From positions 1 to 64,000 of the forward strand of contig NZ_BDCC01000064.1 in the NCBI RefSeq assembly GCF_001613305.1: a stretch of 64,000 nt of DNA. Direction: 5' to 3'. This stretch comes from Nocardia vaccinii NBRC 15922. GTDB taxonomy: Bacteria > Actinomycetota > Actinomycetes > Mycobacteriales > Mycobacteriaceae. Positions 52,785-63,974 of the stretch are shown here, one piece after another; position 1 is the first letter of the stretch; each line of letters starts with the position of its first letter. Position numbers and translations under genes: made by a program. Under the pieces are notes generated by a model. It ran no database searches, was not told where the DNA came from, and was given only the letters and a program-made list of their open reading frames with translations.

Positions 52785-54988
52785 TTCGTTCCGTCTCCGG
52801 TATCGCTCAGTACGGTCTTCTCCCCCGCCCCCGAGCTCCCACCGGCCCCCTGCGACGGCCGCTCATCCGAATCCTGGCTCGCCCCAGCCACATTCGACTC
52901 ATCACCGGACGAGTCCGCCGCCCCTTCCGCCGCGGCGGACTTCTTCTCCGCCACCGGCGCAATCACCTCGGATACGGACGCATCGGCCGCGGCGGGCCCG
53001 GGTACGTCCGTCCCCGCCGCTGCGGAATCCGCATCGCCCGCAGGCGTATCCGTCCCGGCTGCGGGCGAACCGCTCTCGCCCTCGGACTCGTCTGCCGGCA
53101 CGACCTCGACACTCGCTCCGCCCGTGCTCGGCTCGACCTCGGACATTTCCGCCTCGGCGGCGGACAGCTCCTCCTCGGTAACGGGTGCATCCGCTTCGAT
53201 CACAACGGAATCCGTCTCGATGGCCGGCGTATTCGCCTCGCTTGCAGCCGAATCGGTTTCAGCGGCGGTTTCAGAGGCGGTTTCCGCCCACGCCACGGCC
53301 TCGGACGAAGCAGGGGCGACCTCGTCTGCGCCCGGCTCCTTCTGCGCCGAATCCGATGGCGCGGCGGGCAGTTCGGGCGGTCCGCCGCGCCGCCTGGGCG
53401 GCTCCAGGGACAACGGGCTCGGCCCGAGTTTGCGCCCGCGCACCAGCGGCAAGGTCAGCCGGAAGCTGGCGCCGACGCCGAGTTCACCCCATGCCTCGAG
53501 CTTGCCGTCGTGCAGATTCGCATCCTCGACGCTGATCGACAGGCCCAGACCGGTCCCGCCCGAACGCCGCATCCGCGAGGGATCCGAGCGCCAGAACCGG
53601 TTGAACACCAGCTTCTCCTCGCCCGGCCGCAAGCCGACGCCCTGATCGCGCACCACGATGCCGACGGCATTGGCCTCGACGTCGCCGCGCATCCGGATCA
53701 ACACCGGTTTGCCCTCGCTGTGGTCGATGGCGTTGGCGAGCAGGTTGCGCAGCACCCGTTCCACGCGTCGCGGATCGACCTCGGCGACCAGCGGCTCCTC
53801 CGGTAGATCCACGACCAGCTCGACGCTGGATTCCTTGGCCAGATGCCGCACCGTGGAGATCGCCGCCCGCGCACACATCCGCACGTCCAGCGATTCGACC
53901 TGCAATTCGGCCACGCCGGCATCGTGACGGCTGATCTCCAGCAGATCGTTGAGCAGACCCTCGAATCGGTCCAGCTCGGTGACCAGCAGCTCGGCGCTGC
54001 GGGCCAGCGCGGGATCCAGTTCGTCACTGGAACCGTGAATCAGATCCGCGGCCATGCGCACGGTCGTCAGTGGCGTGCGCAGCTCGTGGCTGACGTCGGA
54101 GGTGAAGCGGCGCTGCAGATTACCGAATTCCTCCAGCTGGGTGATCTGGTTCGACAGGCTTTCGGCCATCGCGTTGAACGATATGGCCAGCTTCGCCATA
54201 TCGTCCTCACCCCGTACGAGCATGCGTTCCCGGAGCCGCCCGTCGGCGAATCGGCCCGCGATCCGGGCCGCCGACCGGATCGGCAGCACGACTTGCCTGG
54301 TCACCAGGGCGGTGATCGCCGCGAGCAGCACCAGCAGTACGGCGCCGCCGATGAACATGGTTCCGCGCATCAGCCCGAGGCTGCGGTCCTCGTTGGTCAG
54401 CGGGAAGATCAGATAGACCTCGAGCGTCGGCACCTGTGTGCTGGGGCTGCCGATCACCAGCGCCCGGCCGCGATAACCGTCCGGGTCCGACACCGTGGCG
54501 AACTGATAGCTGACCTGATTCTGCTGGACGAATCGGCGCAGCTCGCCCGGCACCTCCTGCACCGGCCCGACCGAGATGTCCTGCATATTCTCGCCGACCA
54601 TCTCCAGCGCGGAATTGAAATTGCCCGCCGTGCCGCCGGCCTGGCCGCTGTTACCGCTCGACAGCGCGTTGCGCGCGGCCTGCAGACTGGTCAGCTGGGT
54701 GCCCGGATCATGCGCACCCGCCAGCTGATTCTCCACCGTCGCCCGAGCACGACCCATTTCCTCGACGGCCGCGGCGATCTTGCCGTCGAGGAGTCGGTCG
54801 GTGATCTGACTGGTCAGTACCACCCCGAGAATGGTGATCACGATCAGCGACAGGGTGAGCGTGGATACGACGACACGCAATTGGAGCGAACGCCGCCACA
54901 CGTGTCCCAGCGACTCGCCGACGGATTTGAACCACGCCACCATCGCTGCCAGCAACCGCTCGATGCGGTTTCTGGAGCGATCGATCAC
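52781..54988 (-). CDS. mtrB: Sensor histidine kinase MtrB with long acidic tail
   Basis: 735 residues: membrane helix 1 (about 38-60), extracellular sensor domain, membrane helix 2 (about 211-232), HAMP, HisKA with FTSDVSHELRTPLTTVRMAA, and HATPase (NLLANAIDHSEG, RRSGGTGLGLSIS). From residue ~517 to the end a 219-residue Ala/Glu/Ser/Asp-rich, presumably disordered tail follows, absent from the 567-residue M. tuberculosis protein. It senses the state of the envelope and septum and phosphorylates MtrA. GTG 54988 overlaps the mtrA stop (GTGA). Confidence 0.95.
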   Translation of the reverse strand: MIDRSRNRIERLLAAMVAWFKSVGESLGHVWRRSLQLRVVVSTLTLSLIVITILGVVLTSQITDRLLDGKIAAAVEEMGRARATVENQLAGAHDPGTQLTSLQAARNALSSGNSGQAGGTAGNFNSALEMVGENMQDISVGPVQEVPGELRRFVQQNQVSYQFATVSDPDGYRGRALVIGSPSTQVPTLEVYLIFPLTNEDRSLGLMRGTMFIGGAVLLVLLAAITALVTRQVVLPIRSAARIAGRFADGRLRERMLVRGEDDMAKLAISFNAMAESLSNQITQLEEFGNLQRRFTSDVSHELRTPLTTVRMAADLIHGSSDELDPALARSAELLVTELDRFEGLLNDLLEISRHDAGVAELQVESLDVRMCARAAISTVRHLAKESSVELVVDLPEEPLVAEVDPRRVERVLRNLLANAIDHSEGKPVLIRMRGDVEANAVGIVVRDQGVGLRPGEEKLVFNRFWRSDPSRMRRSGGTGLGLSISVEDANLHDGKLEAWGELGVGASFRLTLPLVRGRKLGPSPLSLEPPRRRGGPPELPAAPSDSAQKEPGADEVAPASSEAVAWAETASETAAETDSAASEANTPAIETDSVVIEADAPVTEEELSAAEAEMSEVEPSTGGASVEVVPADESEGESGSPAAGTDTPAGDADSAAAGTDVPGPAAADASVSEVIAPVAEKKSAAAEGAADSSGDESNVAGASQDSDERPSQGAGGSSGAGEKTVLSDTGDGTK

Positions 54989-55662
54989 GGCGGTCCGGCC
55001 TTGTAACCCACACCGCGGACGGTCAGGACGATCTCGGGGTTCTCCGGATCCTTCTCGACCTTGGCCCGCAAACGCTGCACATGCACGTTGACCAGGCGGG
55101 TGTCGGCCGCGTGCCGGTAACCCCAGACCTGCTCCAGGAGAACCTCACGGGTGAACACCTGACGCGGCTTGCGGGCCAGCGCCACCAGCAGGTCGAATTC
55201 GAGCGGGGTCAGCGAGATCTGCTGCCCGGCCCGGGTGACCTTGTGCGCCGGGACATCGATGACGATGTCGGCGATGGAGAGCAGCTCCGCGGGCTCCTCC
55301 TCGGTGCGCCGCAGCCGGGCGCGCACCCGGGCGACGAGCTCCTTCGGCTTGAAGGGCTTGACGATGTAGTCGTCCGCACCGGACTCCAACCCCAGCACGA
55401 CGTCGACCGTGTCGGTCTTCGCCGTCAGCATGACGATCGGCACGCCGGAATCGGCCCGCAACACACGGCATACGTCGATGCCGTTCATGCCGGGCAGCAT
55501 CAGATCCAGCAACACCAGATCCGGGCGTAGCTCCCGGACCGCGGTGAGCGCCTGCGTGCCGTCGCCGACGGTGTGAGGGTCGAAACCCTCGCCGCGCAAG
55601 ACGATCGTGAGCATCTCCGCGAGCGCCATATCATCGTCGACGACCAGAATCTTCGGCTTCAT
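54985..55662 (-). CDS. mtrA: Response regulator MtrA
   Basis: 225 residues: receiver domain (KILVVDDDMALAEML; phosphoacceptor Asp in LVLLDLMLPGMNG; conserved Lys in VKPFKPKEL) and OmpR/PhoB winged helix (LTPLEFDLLVALARKPRQVF, VNVHVQRLRAKVEKDP, VRGVGYKAG). MtrA is an essential regulator of envelope, division and resuscitation genes in mycobacteria. ATG 55662 is the homology-supported start, 24 codons inside the open frame. Confidence 0.97.
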   Translation of the reverse strand: MKPKILVVDDDMALAEMLTIVLRGEGFDPHTVGDGTQALTAVRELRPDLVLLDLMLPGMNGIDVCRVLRADSGVPIVMLTAKTDTVDVVLGLESGADDYIVKPFKPKELVARVRARLRRTEEEPAELLSIADIVIDVPAHKVTRAGQQISLTPLEFDLLVALARKPRQVFTREVLLEQVWGYRHAADTRLVNVHVQRLRAKVEKDPENPEIVLTVRGVGYKAGPP

Positions 55663-55740
55663 AACTACTATGGTGTCATCTCTCCGGCTCGGGACGGGCA
55701 ACCACGCCAACACTGGTACGTATCCGACGCCCATCCAACC

Positions 55741-56388
55741 CTATCGGGCAATAATTTTCGACAGACGCGCGGTCAGCGTCGCCGGATCTTCGTGCGGTGT
55801 GTGGCGCCACCACGGACCGTGCCAGTGCGTTTCGGCCATCACACGATAGACCTCGCCGGTGCGTTCCTGCAGCCCTTTGTCGCGCTCGTACGCATCCAGG
55901 GCGCGGGCGCCGTCGATTTCACCGCGACGGCGGGCACGTTCGACGGCGAGCTCGACCGGCACGGCGAGCAGCACATGTTCGTCGGGCACAGGCAGTTCGA
56001 AGCGACCGAACTCCAATTCCTCGATCCAGGTGGCGATCTCACCGTCCACAGATTGCCCGGTCCGGGCCGCGCTGTAGGCGATATTCGAGGCGACGTACCG
56101 ATCGAGCAGCACGATATCGTTGTCCGCCAACAATTTCGACAACTCCTCGCGCGCCCCGGCCCGATCGAGCGCGAACAACAAAGCCATCGCGTTCACCGAC
56201 GCGGCGACGTCACCGTGCCGCCCCCGCAACGCCTCCGCCGCCAAATCCGCGTGCACCGATTTCCCGTACCGCGGAAAGGCCATAGTGCCCACCCGAACCC
56301 CGCGCCCGGTCAACTCACCGACCACCGCATCGATGAGCGTGCGTTTTCCGGCCCCATCCAGGCCCTCCATCGCCACCAGAACACCCAT
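55741..56388 (-). CDS. tmk: Thymidylate kinase
   Basis: 215 residues. P-loop AMEGLDGAGKRTLIDAVV, DRY-containing LLDRYVASNIAYSAAR, and LID-region ERARRRGEIDGAR. It phosphorylates dTMP to dTDP. The Lys-Arg-Thr form of the P-loop is typical of mycobacterial Tmk. ATG 56388. It lies upstream of mtrA in the same direction with about 80 bp between. Confidence 0.95.
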   Translation of the reverse strand: MGVLVAMEGLDGAGKRTLIDAVVGELTGRGVRVGTMAFPRYGKSVHADLAAEALRGRHGDVAASVNAMALLFALDRAGAREELSKLLADNDIVLLDRYVASNIAYSAARTGQSVDGEIATWIEELEFGRFELPVPDEHVLLAVPVELAVERARRRGEIDGARALDAYERDKGLQERTGEVYRVMAETHWHGPWWRHTPHEDPATLTARLSKIIAR

Positions 56389-56762
56389 GCGCAGCAGGTT
56401 ACCCCGCCTGTCCGCCGGAAGATCCGCGCCCCACGCCAAGCGCCTCAGCGGGTCAGCTCGTCCGGCCGCTCCCACTCGATCTTGATCGTTATGGGCGCTG
56501 CGACCACCGTGACCACATCAGCACGGTCGTGCTTCTTGCGGGTCTTCCCGCGCCAAATCGAGCAGTACGGACAACGTGCGCTCCCGGCGATAGCTGGACT
56601 ACGAGTCGATCCTATCCGGGCGCTGCGACACAACGACCACACAACAGGCTCGGATAACCACAGCACAACCGCGCCAGCGGCGCAGCCTCGCCGCATGCAG
56701 GCTGCCTCGGCCACCCCAAACTCCCGAATGGACTGACATATCAACCTGCCCACCACCAACCC
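56389..56762. other. Intergenic region upstream of tmk
   Basis: 374 bp. A 23-codon reverse frame ending at 56445 (VVAAPITIKIEWERPDELTR at its end) looks protein-like but has no clear ribosome-binding site, so it is not annotated as a gene. The promoter of tmk is expected here. Confidence 0.45.
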
Positions 56763-56952
56763 GCCCAGCGGCGAAGCGTCTCCGTCCCGCTGGGAGTCGC
56801 CCGCGAAGCGAAAGGCTCAGCAACACCAACCCCAAGGTTTTCGGCGCGGGCTCGTCGTTCAGCCCTCGAAGCGCATGGCCGAAGGCCGAGTCTCGAGGGC
56901 TGAACGACGAGCCTTACAGCGCCGAAAACCCCGCCGCAGCGAAGCGGAGGCC
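56763..56952. repeat. Dispersed ~190-bp intergenic repeat, copy B
   Basis: Near-identical to copy A (24618-24806), in the same orientation. The hairpin occupies 56836-56930 with the same 21-bp and 12-bp stems. It begins a few bases beyond the sahH stop codon on the transcribed side, so it should end up in the 3' untranslated region of the sahH message. Confidence 0.9.
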
Positions 56953-56958
56953 AATGGC

Positions 56959-58449
<1,491 letters not shown>

Positions 58450-58550
58450 CTGCCTCTCCTGGTCGGCGTGTACGCAGAAGAGACTAGTACGAATCCTGCG
58501 TACACGGTACGCACGGTCGTTCACCAGCGAAATGATCGCGGGCGCGCACC

Positions 58551-59717
58551 TCAGGCGGCGGCCGCGCGGCCTTCGTGAGCGGCCAGGATGCGCTCCCGTT
58601 TGCGCGGGGCGATATTGGCCCGGCCGACGTCACCGCCGTAGTGCGCCAACACCTTCGGATCCATCACGTGCCGCCACAGCGGCGGCACCGCGGCCAGCAG
58701 GATCATCCCCGCGTAGCCCGCGGGCAGCTGCGGAGCCTCCAGGGAGCTGCGCAGCGTCTGGTACCGGCGGCCCGGATTGGCGTGGTGGTCGCTGTGCCGC
58801 TGCAGGTGGAACAGGAAGATGTTGGTGACCAGCCGGTCGCTGTTCCAGCTGTCGGCGGCCGAACAGCGGGCCCACGTCCCGTTCGGCCGCTTACCACGCA
58901 GCAGACCGTAGTGCTCGACATAATTGACCGTCTCCAGCAGCCCGGCCCCGATCACCGCCTGCAGGAACAGGTACGGCAGCATCTCCGGGCCGAACGCGGC
59001 GAGCAGGCCGAGATACAGCAGCAGCGTTATCGCCCAGGCCTGCAGGATGTTGTTCTGCCAACTCCACCAGCCCAGTCCCTTGCGCTGCAGACGTTCCTGT
59101 TCGATGTGCACGGCCGAACGGAAACCGCCGAGCACACTGCGCGGCAGAAATTCCCACAGCGACTCCCCCAGCCGGGCGCTGGCGGGATCCTCCGGGGTGG
59201 CCACCCGGGCGTGATGCCCCTTGTTGTGCTCGACGTAGAAGTGGCCGTAACCGGACTGTGCCAGCGCGACCTTCGCCAGCCACCGCTCGGAACGTTCGAC
59301 CCGATGCCCCAGCTCGTGCGCCGCGTTGATGCCGATCCCGCTGACCAACCCCAATGTGGTCGCCAGCCCGATCTTGTCCAGGACGCTCAGCTCGTCGCGA
59401 GCCCACAGATATGCCGCGATCCCCAGCCCGAACAGCTGAATCGGCAGGAACATATAGGTGCACCAGCGGTAGTAGCGGTCCTTGGACAGGACCTCGTAGT
59501 CCTCATCGCGCGGATTGGTGCCGTCCTCGCCGACGATCCAGTCCAGCACCGGAATGGCGATCAGCACGATGATCGGCCCGATCCACCAGAACACCCGCAA
59601 TCCGGTGTGCAGCACCAACTGTGACGGCAACAGGGCGCATCCGGGCGCGATCAGCCCGAGCACCCACAGGTATCGCTTGGGGTCGGGCCGACCCGAGCGA
59701 TTGCCAACCGATTGCAC
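58551..59717 (-). CDS. alkB: Alkane 1-monooxygenase AlkB
   Basis: 388 residues, about six membrane helices. Histidine boxes HELGH, EHNKGHH and LQRHSDHH plus the NYVEHYGL motif define integral-membrane alkane hydroxylases, which oxidise n-alkanes to 1-alcohols with electrons from rubredoxin. In mycobacteria alkB is followed by rubA, rubB and a TetR gene before sahH; here sahH starts about 100 bp downstream and none of the three is present. No fused rubredoxin domain (no CxxC pairs). Confidence 0.93.
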   Translation of the reverse strand: MQSVGNRSGRPDPKRYLWVLGLIAPGCALLPSQLVLHTGLRVFWWIGPIIVLIAIPVLDWIVGEDGTNPRDEDYEVLSKDRYYRWCTYMFLPIQLFGLGIAAYLWARDELSVLDKIGLATTLGLVSGIGINAAHELGHRVERSERWLAKVALAQSGYGHFYVEHNKGHHARVATPEDPASARLGESLWEFLPRSVLGGFRSAVHIEQERLQRKGLGWWSWQNNILQAWAITLLLYLGLLAAFGPEMLPYLFLQAVIGAGLLETVNYVEHYGLLRGKRPNGTWARCSAADSWNSDRLVTNIFLFHLQRHSDHHANPGRRYQTLRSSLEAPQLPAGYAGMILLAAVPPLWRHVMDPKVLAHYGGDVGRANIAPRKRERILAAHEGRAAAA

Positions 59718-60224
59718 GTTTGCCCCGCTAATTGATTCTCTGGAACTGATGCCAGTAGATAGGTACAGACATTAGGACCGTTACACACAGTTTCCGGGCC
59801 TGTAAGTGGCGACCGTTACATACGATCCGGTCCATTCTCGATCCATTCCTCATGTCCCGGCGATCACCGCATACGACAGGCAAACAACGGCGCCCGCCCT
59901 TCCACGATGCGTCATCCTCTCGTTCGAGCCTTGCAGATCGTCAGCCTCGGCTCAGCGGCACACGCCGGGCGAGTCGACGCAAATGTTATACAACACAACA
60001 CAATTGGGATAAATCCGAGCCGGTCGTAACGAACCGCCCGAACCGACGTCACACCACCGTTACCACTGCCCGCCGCCAGGAATACCACATTCGACGCCGT
60101 CCCGCCGGATGCCCGCCGAGAGGCACATGAGCCGACCGGCCCGTCCGGACCTTTCCGGGCAGGTCCGCAGCGCCCGCCGACCGCGAGCCGAACGAGGTGA
60201 ACCCGGAATGCGCCGTCCCGCACC
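59718..60224. other. Intergenic region upstream of alkB
   Basis: 507 bp. It contains the two GACCGTTACA repeats (59776, 59811) and an AT-rich island around 59975-60015 (ATGTTATACAACACAACACA), both plausible parts of the alkB control region. No gene supported. Confidence 0.55.
59776..59820 (-). promoter_or_regulatory. Direct repeats upstream of alkB
   Basis: GACCGTTACA occurs exactly at 59776-59785 and 59811-59820, 35 bp apart, 60-105 nt upstream of the alkB start. Read in gene direction they are TGTAACGGTC boxes. Confidence 0.6.
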
Positions 60225-60917
60225 TCATCGTCGCCAGACGTACCGTACCTGCGGGCGTCCCGCGCGGCCGTAGTCGGTCCGCCGCTCGACCGCGCCCGCT
60301 TCGGCCAATTGCTCGAGATAACGCCAGGCCGTCACCCGCGAGACGCCGACCTCGCGCCCGGCGGCAGTGGCGGAAAGGCCCTGGGGCGCCGCGCGGATCG
60401 CCCGCGATATCTGCTCGAGCGTCGGCGGGGACATACCTTTCGGCACGGATGCCTTCGGGTCCGGGGTGCGCAGCGCGCCCAGCGCACGATCGATGTCGTG
60501 CTGGGTCAGTGCCGACTCCTCGGCGGACAGCGCCGCCCGGAATTCCAGATAGCGCTCGAGCTTGTCCCGGAAAGCCGCGAACGGAAAGGGTTTGAGGAGA
60601 TACAGCGCCACGCCGTGGGAGACGGCGGCGCGCACCATCGCCAGATCCCGGGCCGAGGTGATGGCGATGACGTCCGGGCGCGGACTCAGCCGGGCCAGTG
60701 CCGCGGTCACCTCGAGGCCGCCGATATCGGGCAGCCCGATATCCAGCAACACCAGATCGATCGGCTCGCCCTCGGCCACGGCCCGGGTCGCCCCGCGAAT
60801 CGCGTCCCGGCCGGTGTGGGCGATACCGACCGGCGCGAAACCGGGCACCCGGCGCACATAGGAGTGGTGTGCCTGGGCGATGCGCGCATCGTCCTCCACG
60901 ATCAGCACCCGGATCAT
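60225..60917 (-). CDS. CitB/DcuR-type response regulator
   Basis: 230 residues: receiver domain (MIRVLIVEDDARIAQAH; phosphoacceptor in LVLLDIGLPDIGG; LLKPFPFAAF) and a C-terminal helix-turn-helix (GLSATAAGREVGVSRVTAWRYLEQLAEAGAVERR) characteristic of the CitB family. ATG 60917 overlaps the kinase stop by 4 nt. Likely activates the divergent dctA in response to C4-dicarboxylates or citrate. Confidence 0.9.
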   Translation of the reverse strand: MIRVLIVEDDARIAQAHHSYVRRVPGFAPVGIAHTGRDAIRGATRAVAEGEPIDLVLLDIGLPDIGGLEVTAALARLSPRPDVIAITSARDLAMVRAAVSHGVALYLLKPFPFAAFRDKLERYLEFRAALSAEESALTQHDIDRALGALRTPDPKASVPKGMSPPTLEQISRAIRAAPQGLSATAAGREVGVSRVTAWRYLEQLAEAGAVERRTDYGRAGRPQVRYVWRR

Positions 60918-62485
60918 CGCGGAATCCTCACCACGACAGCAGATTCGGGAGTCCGCTCCGCGCTCAGCACGCCGCCGTGACGCGCCACCAGCCGCGACAC
61001 CAGAGCGAGCCCGAGCCCGTGATGATCGGATTTGGTCGAATAACCGCGTTCCACGGCGTGCGCGAACGCCTCCCGCGACATGCCGGGACCGCTGTCGGCG
61101 ACTCGCACGAACAGTTCCGAGTCCTGTTCGCGCACGGTGACCTCCACCCAGGCGTCGGCGTCCCGGGCGACAGCGTCCAGCGCGTTGTCGATGAGGTTGC
61201 CGACCAGGGTGATCATGTCGTGCGCGCTCAGGGGCGCGGTGGAGTCGAGCGCGGTGTCCTGCGCGACGGTGAGCTCTACACCGCGCTCCATCGCCTGATC
61301 CACCTTGCCGAGCAACAGCGCCGCCAGCGCGGGTTCGCGCACCGCCTCGGTCAGGCGGTCGATGAGGGCCTGGGACAGGCGCAGCTCCGCGGTCGCGAAT
61401 TCCACGGCCTCCCCGAAATGTCCCAGCTCCACCAGGGTGATCACCGCGTGCAGCCGGTTGGCGGCCTCGTGCGCCTGGGCGCGCAGCGCGGCGGCCAATC
61501 CGCGGGCCGAATCCAGCTCGCCCATGATGTCCCGCAATTCGGTGTGATCGCGGATCGTGAGCACAGTGCCGAGGCTGCGGCCCGACCAGGTGACCAGGTC
61601 TTGATTCACCACCAGCACCCGCCCGGCGGTCACATGCATCTCGTCGCGCACCACGCTCGCGTCGAGCCTGCGCAGCGACACCGGCAGATCGGTGCGGCGC
61701 ACCGGCCCGTCCGGGAGTTCGAGCAGCCGCCGGGCCTGGTCGTTCACCACCGCGGCCCGCTCGGAGTCCCGGTCGAACACCACCAGGCCCTCGTGGATCG
61801 AATGCAGGACCGCGTCATGATGTTCGTAGAGGGTACGCAACTCGCCGGGGCCCAGGCCGTGGGTCTGCCGCAGCAGGCGCCGGCGCAGCAGCAGCGCCCC
61901 GATCACGGCGAGCAGCAGTCCGGCCGCCGCCGCGCCCAGGATCAACGGCAGTTGCGCGGCGACCTGATCACCGATGCGGGACCGGGTCACGCCCGCCGAG
62001 ACCAGCGCGACGACGCGACCGCCGTCATCCTGGACAGGAGTCACCGAGCGGATGGACGGACCCAGCGATCCGGTATAGGTCTCGGTGAACGTCTCACCGT
62101 TCAGCGCGCGAGTGATGTTGCCGCTGAAGGGCTTTCCGATCCTCGCGGGATCGGTGTGGGTGTACCGGGTGCGGTCGGGAGCCATCACGACGATGAAATC
62201 GACCCCGGTGCGCCGCCTGATGCGTTCGGTTACCGGCTGTAGCTCCCGCGTCGGGTCCGGGGTACGCACCGCCGCCACCGTCGCGGGAGACTGCGCGATC
62301 GATACGGCGACGCCGATCACTCGCTGTCGCGTCGCGTCGTCCTGTTCGCGGCGTACCTGCCAGACGGCCAGCGCGGAACCGACCGTGATCACCACGACCA
62401 GCACGACCAGTTGCACGACGAAGACCTGACCGGCCAGGGTCGTTCCCCGGCCGCGCCGGAATCCGGCCCAGCCGCTCGCCCGCAC
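60914..62485 (-). CDS. CitA/DcuS-type sensor histidine kinase
   Basis: About 523 residues: membrane helix 1 (VFVVQLVVLVVVITVGSALAV), a periplasm-facing PASc/CitAP ligand domain (TRYTHTDPARIGKPFSG), membrane helix 2 (LILGAAAAGLLLAVIGALLL), cytoplasmic PAS, and an HATPase with NLIDNALDAV and GPGMS. This family senses citrate or C4-dicarboxylates. GTG 62485 has GGGAGG 4 nt upstream; GTG 62506 is the alternative. Confidence 0.9.
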   Translation of the reverse strand: MRASGWAGFRRGRGTTLAGQVFVVQLVVLVVVITVGSALAVWQVRREQDDATRQRVIGVAVSIAQSPATVAAVRTPDPTRELQPVTERIRRRTGVDFIVVMAPDRTRYTHTDPARIGKPFSGNITRALNGETFTETYTGSLGPSIRSVTPVQDDGGRVVALVSAGVTRSRIGDQVAAQLPLILGAAAAGLLLAVIGALLLRRRLLRQTHGLGPGELRTLYEHHDAVLHSIHEGLVVFDRDSERAAVVNDQARRLLELPDGPVRRTDLPVSLRRLDASVVRDEMHVTAGRVLVVNQDLVTWSGRSLGTVLTIRDHTELRDIMGELDSARGLAAALRAQAHEAANRLHAVITLVELGHFGEAVEFATAELRLSQALIDRLTEAVREPALAALLLGKVDQAMERGVELTVAQDTALDSTAPLSAHDMITLVGNLIDNALDAVARDADAWVEVTVREQDSELFVRVADSGPGMSREAFAHAVERGYSTKSDHHGLGLALVSRLVARHGGVLSAERTPESAVVVRIPR

Positions 62486-62612
62486 GACACCTCCCGTGAA
62501 CCGCACTCCGTGAACGAAATGTACGCAATGGTGACCGACGTCACGGTAGCCGCCAGGATCGGCTGTACGAACGCGTGGCCCAGCTCACGCCGGACCGGAG
62601 GCAACGATCGCC

Positions 62613-63974
62613 ATGACCAACTCGACCGGGTCGCACCGTCGCGACCGCACCCACTGGCTCTACCTCGCCGTCATCGCGGCGGTGGTGGCCGGCGTCCTGA
62701 CCGGATGGCTCGCACCGGGATTCGGGAAATCGGTGGGGAATCTGGGCACCATATTCGTCGATCTGATCAAGATGATGATCTCGCCGGTCATCTTCTGCAC
62801 GATCGTGCTGGGTATCGGCTCGGTGCGCGCGGCCGCGCGAGTCGGCCGAATCGGCGGGATGGCCATCGCCTACTTCCTGGTCACCTCGACCGTGGCGCTC
62901 GCGATCGGGCTGGGGGTCGGCAATCTGCTGCATCCGGGCAGTGGGTTGAACATCCACCAGCACGCCGCCGCGGCCGCGGCCTACGCCAAGCAGGCCGAAG
63001 GCGCGGGCGGTACCTGGCATTTCCTGGAAGGCATCATCCCGACCTCGTTACTGTCCTCCTTGACCGCGGGCAGCGTGCTGCAGACGTTGTTCATCGCGCT
63101 GCTGGTGGGCTTCGCGATCCAGGCGATGGGCGGCTCGGGTGAACCGATCCTGCGCGGTGTGTCGCTCGTGCAGAAGCTGGTGTTCAGGATTCTGTCCATG
63201 ATTCTGTGGCTCGCCCCGATCGGCGCGTTCGGCGCGATCGCCAACGTGGTGGCCGACACCGGACTCGGCGCGGTGAAACAGCTTGCGGCACTGATGTTCG
63301 CGTTCTATCTGACCTGTCTGATCTTCGTCTTCGGCGTGCTGGGCACGACGATGCGGCTCACCGCCGGGGTGTCGATCTTCCGGCTGGTCCGGTACCTGGC
63401 GCGCGAATATCTGCTGATCTTCTCCACCTCCTCCTCGGAGTCGGCGCTGCCGCGGCTGATCGCCAAGATGGAACATCTGGGTGTGGAACGGTCCACTGTG
63501 GGCATCGTCGTGCCGACCGGATATTCGTTCAACCTGGACGGCACCGCGATCTACCTGACCATGTCGTCCCTGTTCATCGCCGACGCGACGGGTAAGCCGA
63601 TGTCGATGGGCGCGCAGATCGGACTGCTGGCCTTCATGGTCGTCGCCTCCAAGGGCGCGGCCGGAGTGACCGGCGCGGGACTGGCCACGCTCGCGGGCGG
63701 CCTGCAGAGCCATCGTCCCGACCTGCTCGGCGGCATCGGGTTGATCGTGGGCATCGACAGGTTCATGTCCGAGGCCCGCGCGATCACCAACTTCTCCGGC
63801 AACGCCGTCGCCACGGTCTTGGTCGCCACCTGGACCCGCACCATCGATCCGGACCGCGCGCGCTCGGTGCTGAATCGTGAGTTGCCCTTCGACGAATCGG
63901 CGCCGGCCGATGAACAGCCGGCCGAGTCGTCCACGACGGTCCCCTCCGAGAAGCAGGACCTGGTATCCGCCTGA
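62613..63974 (+). CDS. dctA: C4-dicarboxylate:cation symporter DctA
   Basis: 453 residues of the dicarboxylate/amino acid:cation symporter family: eight membrane helices, the serine-rich hairpin FSTSSSESALPRLI, the NLDGTAIYL motif in helix 7 and a conserved Asn in FSGNAVATVLVATW. It imports succinate, fumarate and malate. The last ~30 residues are acidic and variable. Divergent from the CitAB-like two-component system, with about 130 bp between. Confidence 0.93.
   Translation: MTNSTGSHRRDRTHWLYLAVIAAVVAGVLTGWLAPGFGKSVGNLGTIFVDLIKMMISPVIFCTIVLGIGSVRAAARVGRIGGMAIAYFLVTSTVALAIGLGVGNLLHPGSGLNIHQHAAAAAAYAKQAEGAGGTWHFLEGIIPTSLLSSLTAGSVLQTLFIALLVGFAIQAMGGSGEPILRGVSLVQKLVFRILSMILWLAPIGAFGAIANVVADTGLGAVKQLAALMFAFYLTCLIFVFGVLGTTMRLTAGVSIFRLVRYLAREYLLIFSTSSSESALPRLIAKMEHLGVERSTVGIVVPTGYSFNLDGTAIYLTMSSLFIADATGKPMSMGAQIGLLAFMVVASKGAAGVTGAGLATLAGGLQSHRPDLLGGIGLIVGIDRFMSEARAITNFSGNAVATVLVATWTRTIDPDRARSVLNRELPFDESAPADEQPAESSTTVPSEKQDLVSA

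Noticed and set aside
56443..56520. A 23-codon minus-strand micro-ORF before tmk (VVAAPITIKIEWERPDELTR at its end)
   Set aside because: Composition is protein-like but there is no clear ribosome-binding site and no recognised family; left as an intergenic remark.
60698..62242. A 514-codon plus-strand frame opposite the CitAB-like genes
   Set aside because: Antisense shadow; no domains, and the kinase and regulator on the other strand have all motifs.
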